NCBI GenBank assembly: GCA_028065135.1
Contig: JAPTWR010000129.1
Coordinates: 1 to 44,873 of the forward strand
Direction of reading: 5' to 3'
DNA length: 44,873 nt
DNA from: Acidithiobacillus sp.
GTDB taxonomy: Bacteria > Pseudomonadota > Gammaproteobacteria > Acidithiobacillales > Acidithiobacillaceae
Every line of letters begins with the position of its first letter. The stretch's first letter is position 1. Position numbers and translations under genes: made by a program. Below the pieces are notes generated by a model. It did not search any database. It was not told where the DNA came from and was given only the letters and a program-made list of their open reading frames with translations. Positions 34,695 to 44,203 of the stretch are shown here, in pieces.

Positions 34695-36254
34695 ATGAGT
34701 CAGAATGCTGAAAAAGTGCTTGATCACTTCAATCTGTTCCGTGAACCGGAATACCAGGAGATGTTCAAGAACAAGAAGGCAGAATTTGAAAACCCGGTAC
34801 CACAGGACAAGCTCGTGCAGGTTCGTGAATGGACAAAGACGTGGGATTATCGGGAAAAGAACTTTGCCCGTGAGGCCTTGACGGTAAATCCCGCCAAGGC
34901 CTGCCAACCCCTCGGTGCCGTGTTTGCCGCGGTGGGTTTTGAGAGCACCTTGCCCTTTGTGCATGGTTCGCAGGGTTGCGTCGCCTATTATCGCAGTCAT
35001 CTGAGTCGGCACTTCAAGGAGCCCACCTCCTGTGTGTCGTCTTCCATGACCGAGGATGCCGCCGTATTCGGGGGCCTCAACAACATGGTGGACGGACTCG
35101 CCAACGCCTACGCCATGTACAAACCCAAGATGATTGCCGTTTCCACCACCTGTATGGCGGAAGTGATCGGTGACGACCTGAACGCCTTCATCAAAACCTC
35201 CAAGGAAAAGGGCAGCGTACCAGAAGAATACGACGTGCCTTTTGCCCATACTCCGGCCTTCGTCGGCAGCCATGTCACCGGCTATGACAATGCTCTGAAG
35301 GGTGTACTGGCGCATTTTTGGGACGGCAAGGCGGGTACCGTACCAGCACTCGTGCGCGAACCCAACGAGAAGATCAACTTCATTGGCGGCTTTGACGGTT
35401 ATACCGTCGGCAACACCCGGGAAGTGAAGCGCATCCTGGACCTTATGAAGCTGGAATATACGATCCTGGCCGACACCAGCGATGTCTTTGATACGCCGAG
35501 CGACGGGAAATTCCGCATGTATGACGGCGGCACCACCCTGGAAGATACGGCGGCAGCCCTGAATGCCAAGGCCACTTTCTCCATGCAGGAATATTGCACG
35601 GAAAAGACTTTGCCTTTCATTGCAGAGCACGGTCAGGAAGTCGTCGCCCTGAATTGCCCCATCGGTGTATCGGGTACGGACAAATTCCTTATGGAATTGT
35701 CCCGCGTCAGCGGCAAAGCGATTCCCGATGAACTGAAAAAGGAACGCGGGCGTCTGGTGGATGCCATTGCAGATTCCACAGCGCACATTCATGGCAAAAA
35801 GTTCGCCATCTACGGTGATCCGGACCAGTGCCTCGGTCTGGCGGCCTTTCTGATGGAACTGGGCGGCGAACCCACCCATGTGCTGGCCACCAATGGATCC
35901 AAGCATTGGGCGGAGAAAGTGCAGGCATTGTTCGACAGTTCGCCCTTCGGCAAGGATTGTCATGTCTATGCCGGCAAGGATCTCTGGCATATGCGCAGTC
36001 TGCTGTTCACCGAGCCGGTGGATTTCCTCTTTGGCAATACCTACGGGAAATATCTGGAACGCGATACGGGTACGCCCCTGATCCGTTACGGCTTCCCGAT
36101 CTTCGATCGCCATCATCATCACCGTTATCCCATTTGGGGCTATCAGGGCGGACTGAATATGCTGGTTCGCATATTGGACAAGATTTTTGATGAGATCGAT
36201 AGCAACAGTAATGTGCCGAGTCAGAGCGATTACAGTTTCGATATTATTCGTTAA
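34695..36254 (+). CDS. nifK: Nitrogenase MoFe protein beta chain NifK
   Basis: The 519-residue beta subunit shares the P-cluster with NifD. P-cluster Cys appear in [25 protein letters not shown] and [12 protein letters not shown]. The C-terminal [23 protein letters not shown] segment is typical. ATG 34695 has AGGA eight bases upstream and gives the usual start [18 protein letters not shown] 34680 is in frame but lies before the ribosome site. Confidence 0.98.
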   Translation: MSQNAEKVLDHFNLFREPEYQEMFKNKKAEFENPVPQDKLVQVREWTKTWDYREKNFAREALTVNPAKACQPLGAVFAAVGFESTLPFVHGSQGCVAYYRSHLSRHFKEPTSCVSSSMTEDAAVFGGLNNMVDGLANAYAMYKPKMIAVSTTCMAEVIGDDLNAFIKTSKEKGSVPEEYDVPFAHTPAFVGSHVTGYDNALKGVLAHFWDGKAGTVPALVREPNEKINFIGGFDGYTVGNTREVKRILDLMKLEYTILADTSDVFDTPSDGKFRMYDGGTTLEDTAAALNAKATFSMQEYCTEKTLPFIAEHGQEVVALNCPIGVSGTDKFLMELSRVSGKAIPDELKKERGRLVDAIADSTAHIHGKKFAIYGDPDQCLGLAAFLMELGGEPTHVLATNGSKHWAEKVQALFDSSPFGKDCHVYAGKDLWHMRSLLFTEPVDFLFGNTYGKYLERDTGTPLIRYGFPIFDRHHHHRYPIWGYQGGLNMLVRILDKIFDEIDSNSNVPSQSDYSFDIIR

Positions 36255-36278
36255 TCGCTAAGGCGTTATCGGTTATCC

Positions 36279-36298
36279 GGCGGCGCGTCAGCGCCGCC
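36279..36298 (+). other. Hairpin after nifK
   Basis: GGCGGCGC (36279-36286) pairs perfectly with GCGCCGCC (36291-36298) around GTCA. It stands between nifK and the first FeSII-like gene with no T tract. It could protect the nifHDK message or reduce readthrough into the assembly genes. Confidence 0.68.
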
Positions 36299-36315
36299 TC
36301 TCAAGGAGCAGCAGC

Positions 36316-36660
36316 ATGGCAGATGTCACTTTCACCTCCCCCAAAATGGCTAAAGACCTCACGGTTTATGCCACAGCGGGGGATTGTCATACCCTGTTAT
36401 CCGTAGCCAAGGCGCATAAGGTGCCGATTGAGTTTGAATGCGAAAATGGTGAATGTGGATCTTGCGCAATACAAGTGGTGGCGATGGCAGATACACCCAT
36501 GGCTATTCACCTCACTGAAAAGGAAAAAACAGTTCTCCGGTTTTCCGGAAAAATCAGCAAACAACAAATTGAAGATGCGGAGGTGAGGGACATGCCCCCA
36601 CCATGGCGCCTGGCATGCCAGTACATCGTTCGCGATGAAGACATTCTGGTAAGGCTCTGA
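36316..36660 (+). CDS. 2Fe-2S ferredoxin, FeSII (Shethna) type, copy 1
   Basis: A 114-residue ferredoxin that follows the Azotobacter FeSII (Shethna protein II) pattern: FTSPKM near the start, TLLSVAKAHKVPIEFECENGECGSCAI (CX4CX2C), LTEKEKTVLRFSGKIS and MPPPWRLACQYIVRDEDILV. FeSII binds oxidised nitrogenase and shields it from oxygen (conformational protection). It lies in the nifHDK operon just after the nifK hairpin. The loop around the cluster is acidic, as in FeSII. Confidence 0.88.
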   Translation: MADVTFTSPKMAKDLTVYATAGDCHTLLSVAKAHKVPIEFECENGECGSCAIQVVAMADTPMAIHLTEKEKTVLRFSGKISKQQIEDAEVRDMPPPWRLACQYIVRDEDILVRL

Positions 36661-36684
36661 ATTTTACTTCGTGAGGATAGAGCG

Positions 36685-37029
36685 ATGGGACTGGTGCAAT
36701 TTATTTCACCGCGTATCGGAGGTGACTGGTCAATGTCCTGTCGCAACCATCAGTCCATATCGCTCCTGAAGATGGCCCGCATGTGGAATGTACCCCTGCC
36801 CGTCCAGTGCCGGAAAGGTCTTTGCGGAACTTGCGCGGTACGGGTGACCCCACAGGGAAAGCAACAGCAGTTGTGTCTGAGCGCTTTTGAAAGGCAAACG
36901 TTGCGGTGCCTCGGCAAACTCCCCGCCGTGCTGGACAGTGAAGACCAGAAACCGTGGAAAGGACCCTATTGGCGGCTGGCCTGCCAGTGCATAGTGGGGA
37001 CTGGTGATCAATTCTTTGTCGCATTCTGA
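36685..37029 (+). CDS. 2Fe-2S ferredoxin, FeSII-like, divergent copy 2
   Basis: A 114-residue paralogue of the preceding gene with the same frame: FISPRI, VPLPVQCRKGLCGTCAV (CX4CX2C), LSAFERQTLRCLGKLP and YWRLACQCIV. It is basic where copy 1 is acidic around the cluster (CRKGLCGTC against CENGECGSC) and has extra Cys in MSCRN, LCLSA, LRCLG and CQCIV. This suggests a different partner, perhaps an electron donor rather than a protective protein. GAGGA precedes the ATG. Confidence 0.85.
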   Translation: MGLVQFISPRIGGDWSMSCRNHQSISLLKMARMWNVPLPVQCRKGLCGTCAVRVTPQGKQQQLCLSAFERQTLRCLGKLPAVLDSEDQKPWKGPYWRLACQCIVGTGDQFFVAF

Positions 37030-37047
37030 CGTACCAGGAGGTGCCTT

Positions 37048-38439
37048 ATGTTGCAGAACAAAATCCAGGATGTTTTTAATGAACCGGGATGCAGCAAGAA
37101 CCAGAGCAAGTCCGACAAAGAGCGCAAGAAAGGCTGCACCAAGGCGCTGCAACCGGGCGGTGCGGCCGGTGGTTGCGCTTTCGATGGGGCAAAGATTGCC
37201 TTGCAACCCATTACCGACGTCGCCCACCTGGTCCACGGTCCCATCGCCTGTGAGGGCAACTCCTGGGATAACCGCGGCTCCAAATCGTCTGGTTCGCAAC
37301 TGTATCGCACCGGCTTTACCACCGACATCAATGAACTGGATGTGGTCTACGGCGGCGAAAAACACCTCTTCAAATCCATCAAGGAAGTACTTGATAAATA
37401 CGATCCGTCGGCGGTATTTGTCTATCAGACCTGCGTGACGGCAATGATCGGAGACGATATCGAATCCGTCTGTAAAGCGGCCAGTCAAAAATTCGCAAAG
37501 CCCATTATTCCGGTCAATGCCCCCGGTTTTGTCGGCGCCAAGAATCTCGGCAACAAACTGGCGGGAGAGGCCCTGCTGGATTATGTGATCGGCACCGAAG
37601 AGCCAGAATATAGTACGCCCTATGACATCAATATCATTGGCGAATACAATCTTTCCGGTGAACTCTGGCAGGTCAAACCACTTCTCGATCATTTGGGGAT
37701 CCGGGTAACCTGTTGCATCAGCGGTGACGCCAAATATCACGACGTGGCGCAATCTCATCGCGCCAGGGCCAATATGATGGTTTGCTCTAAATCCATGATC
37801 AATATCGCACGCAAAATGGAGGAGCGTTATCAGATTCCGTTCTTTGAAGGGTCCTTTTATGGCATCTCCGATACCACGGAGTCGCTCCGGGAGATTACCC
37901 GCCTGCTGATCCAGCAGGGTGCTCCGGCAGAGCTCCACGACCGCACCGAAGCGCTGATCGCCCGGGAAGAGGCAAGGGCCTGGCAACGTATCGCCGAATA
38001 CACCCATCGCCTGCGCGGCAAACGGGTGTTGCTCTTTACGGGGGGCGTCAAATCCTGGTCGGTGGTATCTGCATTGCAGGAAGGCGGGATGGAAGTGGTG
38101 GGAACCAGCGTCAAGAAATCCACCAGGGAAGACAAGGAAAGAATCAAGGAAATCATGGGTCAGGATGCGCATATGCTGGATGACCTGACCCCCCGGGAAA
38201 TGTACAAAATGTTTCAGGAGGCGCGTGCGGATGTGTTGCTGTCGGGCGGACGTTCACAATTTGCGGCCCTCAAAAACAAAATGCCCTGGGTGGACATCAA
38301 CCAGGAACGCCATCAGGCCTATAACGGTTATGAAGGGATGGTCAACCTGGTGAAACAGATCGATTTGGCCCTCTACAATCCCATGTGGGCCTTGTTGCGC
38401 AAACCCGCGCCCTGGGATATGGGGGAGGCACGGACATGA
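37048..38439 (+). CDS. nifE: FeMo-cofactor scaffold subunit NifE
   Basis: The 463-residue alpha-like subunit of the NifEN scaffold on which NifB-co matures. Features: the N-terminal Cys-containing KKGCTKALQPGGAAGGCAF, HGPIACEGNSWDNRGS, YQTCVTAMIGDDIESVC and IIGEYNLSGELWQ, and NGYEGMVNL near the end. CAGGAGG precedes the ATG. It overlaps nifN by four bases (ATGA), fitting equal synthesis of both subunits. Confidence 0.96.
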   Translation: MLQNKIQDVFNEPGCSKNQSKSDKERKKGCTKALQPGGAAGGCAFDGAKIALQPITDVAHLVHGPIACEGNSWDNRGSKSSGSQLYRTGFTTDINELDVVYGGEKHLFKSIKEVLDKYDPSAVFVYQTCVTAMIGDDIESVCKAASQKFAKPIIPVNAPGFVGAKNLGNKLAGEALLDYVIGTEEPEYSTPYDINIIGEYNLSGELWQVKPLLDHLGIRVTCCISGDAKYHDVAQSHRARANMMVCSKSMINIARKMEERYQIPFFEGSFYGISDTTESLREITRLLIQQGAPAELHDRTEALIAREEARAWQRIAEYTHRLRGKRVLLFTGGVKSWSVVSALQEGGMEVVGTSVKKSTREDKERIKEIMGQDAHMLDDLTPREMYKMFQEARADVLLSGGRSQFAALKNKMPWVDINQERHQAYNGYEGMVNLVKQIDLALYNPMWALLRKPAPWDMGEART

Positions 38440-39768
38440 GCACCGTCATTCAGAGCCGCAAGGCATGCACGGTCAACCCCCTCAAAATGAGCCAGCCCAT
38501 TGGCGGCGCCTTGGCCTTCATGGGCATTGCCGACTGCATGCCCATGCTGCATGGTTCCCAAGGTTGTACCGCCTTTGGTCTGGTGCTCTTTCAGCGCCAT
38601 TTCAATGAGGGCATTCCCATGCAGACCACCGCCATGAGTGAGGTGGCGACGGTCATGGGCGGCCTGGATCATATCGGTAGCGCCATCCTCAATATTCAAC
38701 AGCGCACCAAACCGGCCATCATCGGCATCTGTTCCACCGGCGTCACCGAAACCAAAGGCGATGATGTGGATGGTTATCTCAAAAACTTTCGTGCCGCCCA
38801 TCCCGAACTGGACCAGTTAGCTCTGGTTTACGTCTCTACTCCAGACTTCAAGGATGCTTTTCAGGACGGCTGGGCAAAGGCCGTGGAGAGCATAGTAAAA
38901 GGGTTGGCTGAACCCAGCAGCGCGCGCCGGGAGGGTTCCGTCAATTTCCTCGTGGGGTCCCACCTCACCGCCGCGGACATCGAGGAGCTCCGGGAGATCA
39001 GTGAATCCTTCGGGCTGGAGGCGACCATCCTGCCCGATATTTCCGGATCCATGGACGGCCACATTCCGGATGACTTCACTCCCAATACCCTGGGCGGCAC
39101 TCCAGTGGATGCGATCCGGCGCATGGGTGAGGCAGAACTGACCATTGCCCTGGGCGAACAAATGCGTCCTGGGGCAGAAGCCCTGATGACCAAGACTGGC
39201 CAGCCATATGTGCTCTTCGATCGCATTACCGGCATCGAAGCGACGGATCAGTTATTGGACTGCCTGAGTCAGTTGAGCGGACAGCCGGTACCCGGCAAAT
39301 ATCGTCGCCAACGCAGTCAATTGATCGACGCCATGCTCGACAGTCATTTTTTCTTCGGCGGCAAAAAAATCGCCATTGGCGCCGAACCTGACCTGCTCTG
39401 GAATATCGGGTCGTGGCTCAACGAAATGGGGGCGAACATCACTGCTGCAGTAACCACCACCCACTCGCCGCTACTCGAACAGATGCCTTGTGAAGAAGTG
39501 CTCATTGGTGATCTGGAGGACCTGGAGGCGCGGAGTGCTGGATGTGACTTACTCATCACCCACTCCCACGGACGACAAGCGGCAGCGCGGCTGGATATCG
39601 CTTTCCTGCGCATGGGACTGCCTATTTTTGACCAGCTCGGCGCCGCCCATCGCCTGTCTCTTGGCTATCGCGGTGCCCGCGATCTGACCTTCGAGATCGG
39701 CAACCTGTTAATGGCACAGGAAGAAGAAAATCGCCCGGATAGTTGGCCACTAGCCACGGAGGATCACG

Positions 39769-39797
<29 letters not shown>
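38436..39797 (+). CDS. nifN: FeMo-cofactor scaffold subunit NifN
   Basis: The 453-residue beta-like scaffold subunit. Features: KACTVNPLKMSQPIGGALAFMG, MLHGSQGCTAFG, ICSTGVTETKGDDVDGYL and LPDISGSMDGH. Start ATG 38436 is coupled to the nifE stop. The end overlaps nifX by 29 bases. With NifE, NifX and the NifX-associated protein it forms the FeMo-co assembly block of the operon. Confidence 0.95.
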
Positions 39798-40726
<929 letters not shown>

Positions 40727-40783
40727 CCCTTGAACCAGCGCAGCTCACGCTTATGGTTCATCAGCGCACAGGAGTATGACGCC

Positions 40784-41047
40784 ATGTCTGTATTGATGGA
40801 GATGTTACCGATAGTAGAAGAACAGACCAATCACTGGGAGTTGATTGTGGACGAAAAAGACGCTTTGAAAACAGAAATCAAACGGCTCAATGCCCAGGCC
40901 ACCCAGGCCAAAATGGATCTTCACGATCTGGCCGAAGATTTGCCCGTCGGCTGGGAGAATATTCTGGAACTGGCGAACCGTACCTACGCTGCCTATCGCG
41001 ATCTGACGGTGGCCAGGGCGCGGCTCGCATCCTTCCCCGGGGGATGA
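40784..41047 (+). CDS. CCE_0567/DUF683-type coiled-coil nif protein
   Basis: An 87-residue helical-hairpin protein with the family signature [30 protein letters not shown], followed by [18 protein letters not shown]. Such small proteins may bind metal and occur beside DUF269 in most nif clusters. AGGAG nine bases before ATG 40784 decides the start. Confidence 0.9.
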   Translation: MSVLMEMLPIVEEQTNHWELIVDEKDALKTEIKRLNAQATQAKMDLHDLAEDLPVGWENILELANRTYAAYRDLTVARARLASFPGG

Positions 41048-41051
41048 CCGT

Positions 41052-41360
41052 ATGCACGACATAACCGGCATCACCAAGGGGGGACTCGGCTGGACTCCCC
41101 AGTTTGTCGAACATATCAACCAGGAAAAGTGCATCGGCTGCGGGCGTTGTTTCCGCGCCTGCGGTCGGGATGTGCTGAACCTTGTTGGTATCACTGAAGA
41201 AGGGGAACTGGTGGCGGCAGACGATGACGAAGCAGAGCGCAAATTCATGACGATTGCGCATCCCGAAAAATGTATCGGCTGCGAGGCCTGCTCCCGGGTT
41301 TGCCCCAAAAACTGCTATACCCACGCGTCCATGTCCCTGGCGGTCAGCGTCTCGGCATAG
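41052..41360 (+). CDS. fdxB: Nif-specific ferredoxin III, 4Fe-4S
   Basis: A 102-residue ferredoxin with [18 protein letters not shown] and [18 protein letters not shown], two 4Fe-4S motifs, and the family opening [18 protein letters not shown]. It is the nif-specific type that supplies electrons to assembly or nitrogenase reactions. It starts four bases after the DUF683 gene. Confidence 0.94.
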   Translation: MHDITGITKGGLGWTPQFVEHINQEKCIGCGRCFRACGRDVLNLVGITEEGELVAADDDEAERKFMTIAHPEKCIGCEACSRVCPKNCYTHASMSLAVSVSA

Positions 41361-41381
41361 CGCTTCAGAGGGAGTGCATCC

Positions 41382-42035
41382 ATGAAGACTGCCATATATG
41401 ACATTCTGATGTCCGGTCGCAACCCGGATGAGGCATTCTCTGACGCGCGTTTTTTTGCGCTGTGTATCAGCCATCGCGCCATGGAACGCAAGGGCAACAT
41501 CAGCATGGCGCTTGGCCTGGAGACCAGGCAACTGAGACATCTGTTTTCTCGTTATTTCCCGCAGATAGAGGAATCGCGTTCGACCGCGCAATGCACGAAA
41601 GTATATCTCCATAGTGCTGCAGGCGGGACCTTTTTGTGCCAGTGCCAGGGGAAAGAAAACAAAGCGCCCGCGCGCGATGAGGAAACCGGTGATCTGGTCA
41701 AACTCTTACTGGATCACCGTGCCGGCGTTCATCAGGCCACGGAGTGGGTAGCAGCCATTCTCGCCGCGGGCTGCCTGGGCAATGATCACTTGTGGCAGGA
41801 CCTGGGCCTGACGAGTCGGGAGGACCTCAGTGACATTATTAAGCATCATTTTCCGGGACTGTATTTCAAAAATACCGGCAACATGAAATGGAAGAAGTTC
41901 TTTTATAAGCAGTTGTGTGATCAGGCCGAAGTCCGGCTCTGCCAGGCACCCAGTTGCGCTGTTTGTCATGATTATGCCCAGTGCTTCGGCCCGGAAGATG
42001 CCAATGGCTGGAACCTGCTGGCTGCCCGTGGCTAA
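41382..42035 (+). CDS. nifQ: NifQ, molybdenum donor protein
   Basis: A 217-residue protein matching NifQ at its C-terminus: MKWKKFFYKQLCDQAEVRLCQAPSCAVCHDYAQCFGPE, with the Cys set (CX7CX4CX2CX5C) that holds a Mo-Fe-S cluster used for FeMo-co. The middle AAILAAGCLGNDHLWQDLGL is also typical. GAGGGAG precedes the ATG. It links the operon to the mop/modD genes. Confidence 0.93.
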   Translation: MKTAIYDILMSGRNPDEAFSDARFFALCISHRAMERKGNISMALGLETRQLRHLFSRYFPQIEESRSTAQCTKVYLHSAAGGTFLCQCQGKENKAPARDEETGDLVKLLLDHRAGVHQATEWVAAILAAGCLGNDHLWQDLGLTSREDLSDIIKHHFPGLYFKNTGNMKWKKFFYKQLCDQAEVRLCQAPSCAVCHDYAQCFGPEDANGWNLLAARG

Positions 42036-42101
42036 GAACCCGTCAGCATCCGCAACCCGGTCCGGATGCAATATTTTACCCCTACCCATATGGAGTCATT
42101 T

Positions 42102-42695
42102 ATGTCCATCAGCATCGAACAAAGCGCGTTTGCAGGGCTCGACACTCAGAAAAGACTGCTGAACCAGGTATTCAAGGGCGAACTGAATGCGCAGGGACGC
42201 TTCGGTTTTCGCGGCGAGCTGGCTATCAAATTTGCTACCGCCGTGGCCGATGAAGCACGTCCACCGGAACTCCTCGCGCAACAAGTCATCAGTTCGGCAG
42301 AGCCGGGCGCCAAAAAGATTTCTTTTTTTTCCTGCTATCTTCTGTCTTTTGGGTATCTGGACCCGCTGGTAACGGCGTTGTCCGAATATCTGGAACCCTC
42401 TGGTAAATATTTTATTTATTGCAACAATATCGACTTCAGCAAGCGTTACCATCTGGAATATAAGGGCATCCCATTTTATATTCTGCCGCTGGATGAAGCG
42501 ACGGTCTACAATGAGCTGCTGGAATTGTTCGGACTGGAGCGCAACGATCTCAAAAAACTCGACACGGCAGGTAAGATCAATCGCATCGCCGAGAACGCCT
42601 TGCAATATAGTGCCGTATTCCCCGAGATCAGCTATGCAGACTGCCTGGCGGGCATGGGTCCGGTACGTGATCCCGGCGAAAACCGGCCCGTATAA
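42102..42695 (+). CDS. Unrecognised protein at the end of the main nif operon
   Basis: A 197-residue soluble protein, GGAG seven bases before ATG. It has no membrane segment or CxxC motif. Visible segments: an N-terminal helix region with RLLNQVFKGELNAQGRFGFRG, a hydrophobic KISFFSCYLLSFGYLDPLV, and aromatic FIYCNNIDFSKRYHLEYKGIPFYILPLD. I do not recognise it. It is 66 bases after nifQ and ends 25 bases before a good terminator, so it is very likely the last gene of the nifH operon. Confidence 0.75.
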   Translation: MSISIEQSAFAGLDTQKRLLNQVFKGELNAQGRFGFRGELAIKFATAVADEARPPELLAQQVISSAEPGAKKISFFSCYLLSFGYLDPLVTALSEYLEPSGKYFIYCNNIDFSKRYHLEYKGIPFYILPLDEATVYNELLELFGLERNDLKKLDTAGKINRIAENALQYSAVFPEISYADCLAGMGPVRDPGENRPV

Positions 42696-42720
42696 GCACT
42701 TTTGTCGTTGTTTTAGCGAA

Positions 42721-42750
42721 AACCCGGACACCAGCGGTCTCCGGGTTTTT
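42721..42750 (+). terminator. Rho-independent terminator of nifH operon
   Basis: AACCCGGA (42721-42728) pairs with TCCGGGTT (42740-42747) and runs into a TTTTT tract (42746-42750). It follows the last gene by 25 bases and precedes the next NifA-dependent promoter. Confidence 0.88.
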
Positions 42751-42804
42751 GACATCCTGGCCCGCTCCGTGATGTTCGTTTTCTTGCAAAACCATCCTGG
42801 GAGA

Positions 42805-42820
42805 TGTATAGAAACCAACA
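42805..42820. promoter_or_regulatory. NifA upstream activator site of hesB-nifUS
   Basis: TGTATAGAAACCAACA fits TGT-N10-ACA and lies about 77 bases upstream of the -24 element at 42897. The 257-base gap from 42696 holds, in order, the terminator, this box and the promoter. Confidence 0.82.
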
Positions 42821-42896
42821 AAAACGCACTAATGACACCTCCACATCCATTGTAAATCGTCACAATAACAATAAGTTGATAACAAACCCAAAAAGC

Positions 42897-42912
42897 TGGC
42901 CCAAGTCTTGCA
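42897..42912 (+). promoter_or_regulatory. Sigma-54 promoter of hesB-nifU-nifS
   Basis: TGGCCCAAGTCTTGCA keeps GG, TTGCA and the ten-base spacing, differing from consensus at A5 and G7. It is 40 bases before the hesB-like start codon. Confidence 0.85.
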
Positions 42913-42952
42913 AAGAAGCATACAGGAACCCCTGTCGCGTAAGGAGTATGTC

Positions 42953-43321
42953 ATGCTGATATTGACGGAAAAGGCCATTGATGTCGTAAAGAATCTGCTT
43001 GCCGAGAATCCTGAAGCGAGCGGATTACGGGTGGCGGTGACCGGAGGTGGTTGTTCCGGTTACCAATACGGAATGGGATTGGAGGCCGAAGCAGGCGCCG
43101 AGGACACCGTGGTGGCGATAGAGGGTGTGCCGGTTTACGTGGACAACGCCAGCGCTACGCTGCTTAACGGGGTCGTCATTGACTATGTGGACGAACTCAG
43201 CGGCAGCGGCTTCCGCTTCGAAAACCCCAATGCTACGGGAACCTGCGGTTGCGGTTCGTCATTCACCACGGGAGACGAGGCCTCCGCTTCCTCGGCCTCC
43301 TCCTGCGGACATCGGAGTTGA
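42953..43321 (+). CDS. HesB/IscA-type Fe-S assembly protein (nif copy 2)
   Basis: A 122-residue A-type carrier with [10 protein letters not shown] near residue 35 and TCGCGSSF near residue 103, followed by a Ser/Ala-rich tail ending SCGHRS. AGGAG precedes ATG 42953. It is the first gene of the hesB-nifU-nifS operon and probably receives clusters from NifU. Copy 1 is at 24930. Confidence 0.9.
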   Translation: MLILTEKAIDVVKNLLAENPEASGLRVAVTGGGCSGYQYGMGLEAEAGAEDTVVAIEGVPVYVDNASATLLNGVVIDYVDELSGSGFRFENPNATGTCGCGSSFTTGDEASASSASSCGHRS

Positions 43322-43325
43322 CGCC

Positions 43326-44201
43326 ATGTGGGATTATACCGATAAAGTCAAGGATTACTTCTTCAACCCCAAGAATACCGGGGTACTCGAAGAGGCCAAT
43401 GCGGTCGGCGAGGTCGGCTCCATCAGTTGCGGAGATGCCCTACGCCTGATGCTCAAGGTAGACCCGGATACGGATGTCATCCTGGATGCCCGATTCCAGA
43501 CGTTTGGCTGCGGCTCCGCCATCGCCTCGTCATCGGCCTTGACGGAACTGATCAAGGGCAAGACACTGGATGAAGCGCTCAAAATCACCAATCAGGACAT
43601 CGCTGAATTTTTGGGTGGGCTTCCTCCGGAGAAAATGCATTGTTCCGTCATGGGCGCGGAGGCCCTGCATGCCGCTATCGCCAATTACCGCGGCGAAGAT
43701 TGGGCAGATGATCACGAAGAAGGCGCGCTGGTATGTAAATGCTTCGCCATCGACTCGGCGCTCATTGAGAAGGTGGCCAGGGAAAACCATTTGTCGACGG
43801 TCGAAGAGATCACTTTCTATACCAAGGCGGGCGGCGGTTGCCAGAGCTGCCATGAGCAGATCGAGGATATCCTCGCGGCAGTAAACGGCAGCGCGCCGCT
43901 ACCGGTGGTGGCCGCGAAACCCACCGCAAAACCCGCCCCGGCACCCATGACCATGGTGCAGAAAATCCAGAAAATATCCGCCGTGATCGATGAAATGCGC
44001 CCGCAATTCCAGATGGATGGCGGCAATATCGAACTGGTCGATGTGGATGGTGATACGGTCATGGTAGCCATGAGCGGCTCGTGCATGAACTGCCAGTCTT
44101 CCGGGATCACCATTTCCGGCATCCAGGAGCGCCTGATGCTGACTCTGGGCCGTCCGGTACGGGTAGTTCCGGCCAGCATGCCGCAAGCCGTGGGGGCATA
44201 G
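43326..44201 (+). CDS. nifU: NifU Fe-S scaffold
   Basis: The 291-residue scaffold has three parts: an IscU-like N-terminal domain ([41 protein letters not shown]), a central 2Fe-2S domain (VCKCFAI ... [11 protein letters not shown]) and a C-terminal NifU domain ([31 protein letters not shown]). A Pro/Ala linker lies near residue 205. It is four bases after hesB and two before nifS. Confidence 0.96.
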   Translation: MWDYTDKVKDYFFNPKNTGVLEEANAVGEVGSISCGDALRLMLKVDPDTDVILDARFQTFGCGSAIASSSALTELIKGKTLDEALKITNQDIAEFLGGLPPEKMHCSVMGAEALHAAIANYRGEDWADDHEEGALVCKCFAIDSALIEKVARENHLSTVEEITFYTKAGGGCQSCHEQIEDILAAVNGSAPLPVVAAKPTAKPAPAPMTMVQKIQKISAVIDEMRPQFQMDGGNIELVDVDGDTVMVAMSGSCMNCQSSGITISGIQERLMLTLGRPVRVVPASMPQAVGA

Positions 44202-44203
44202 CC

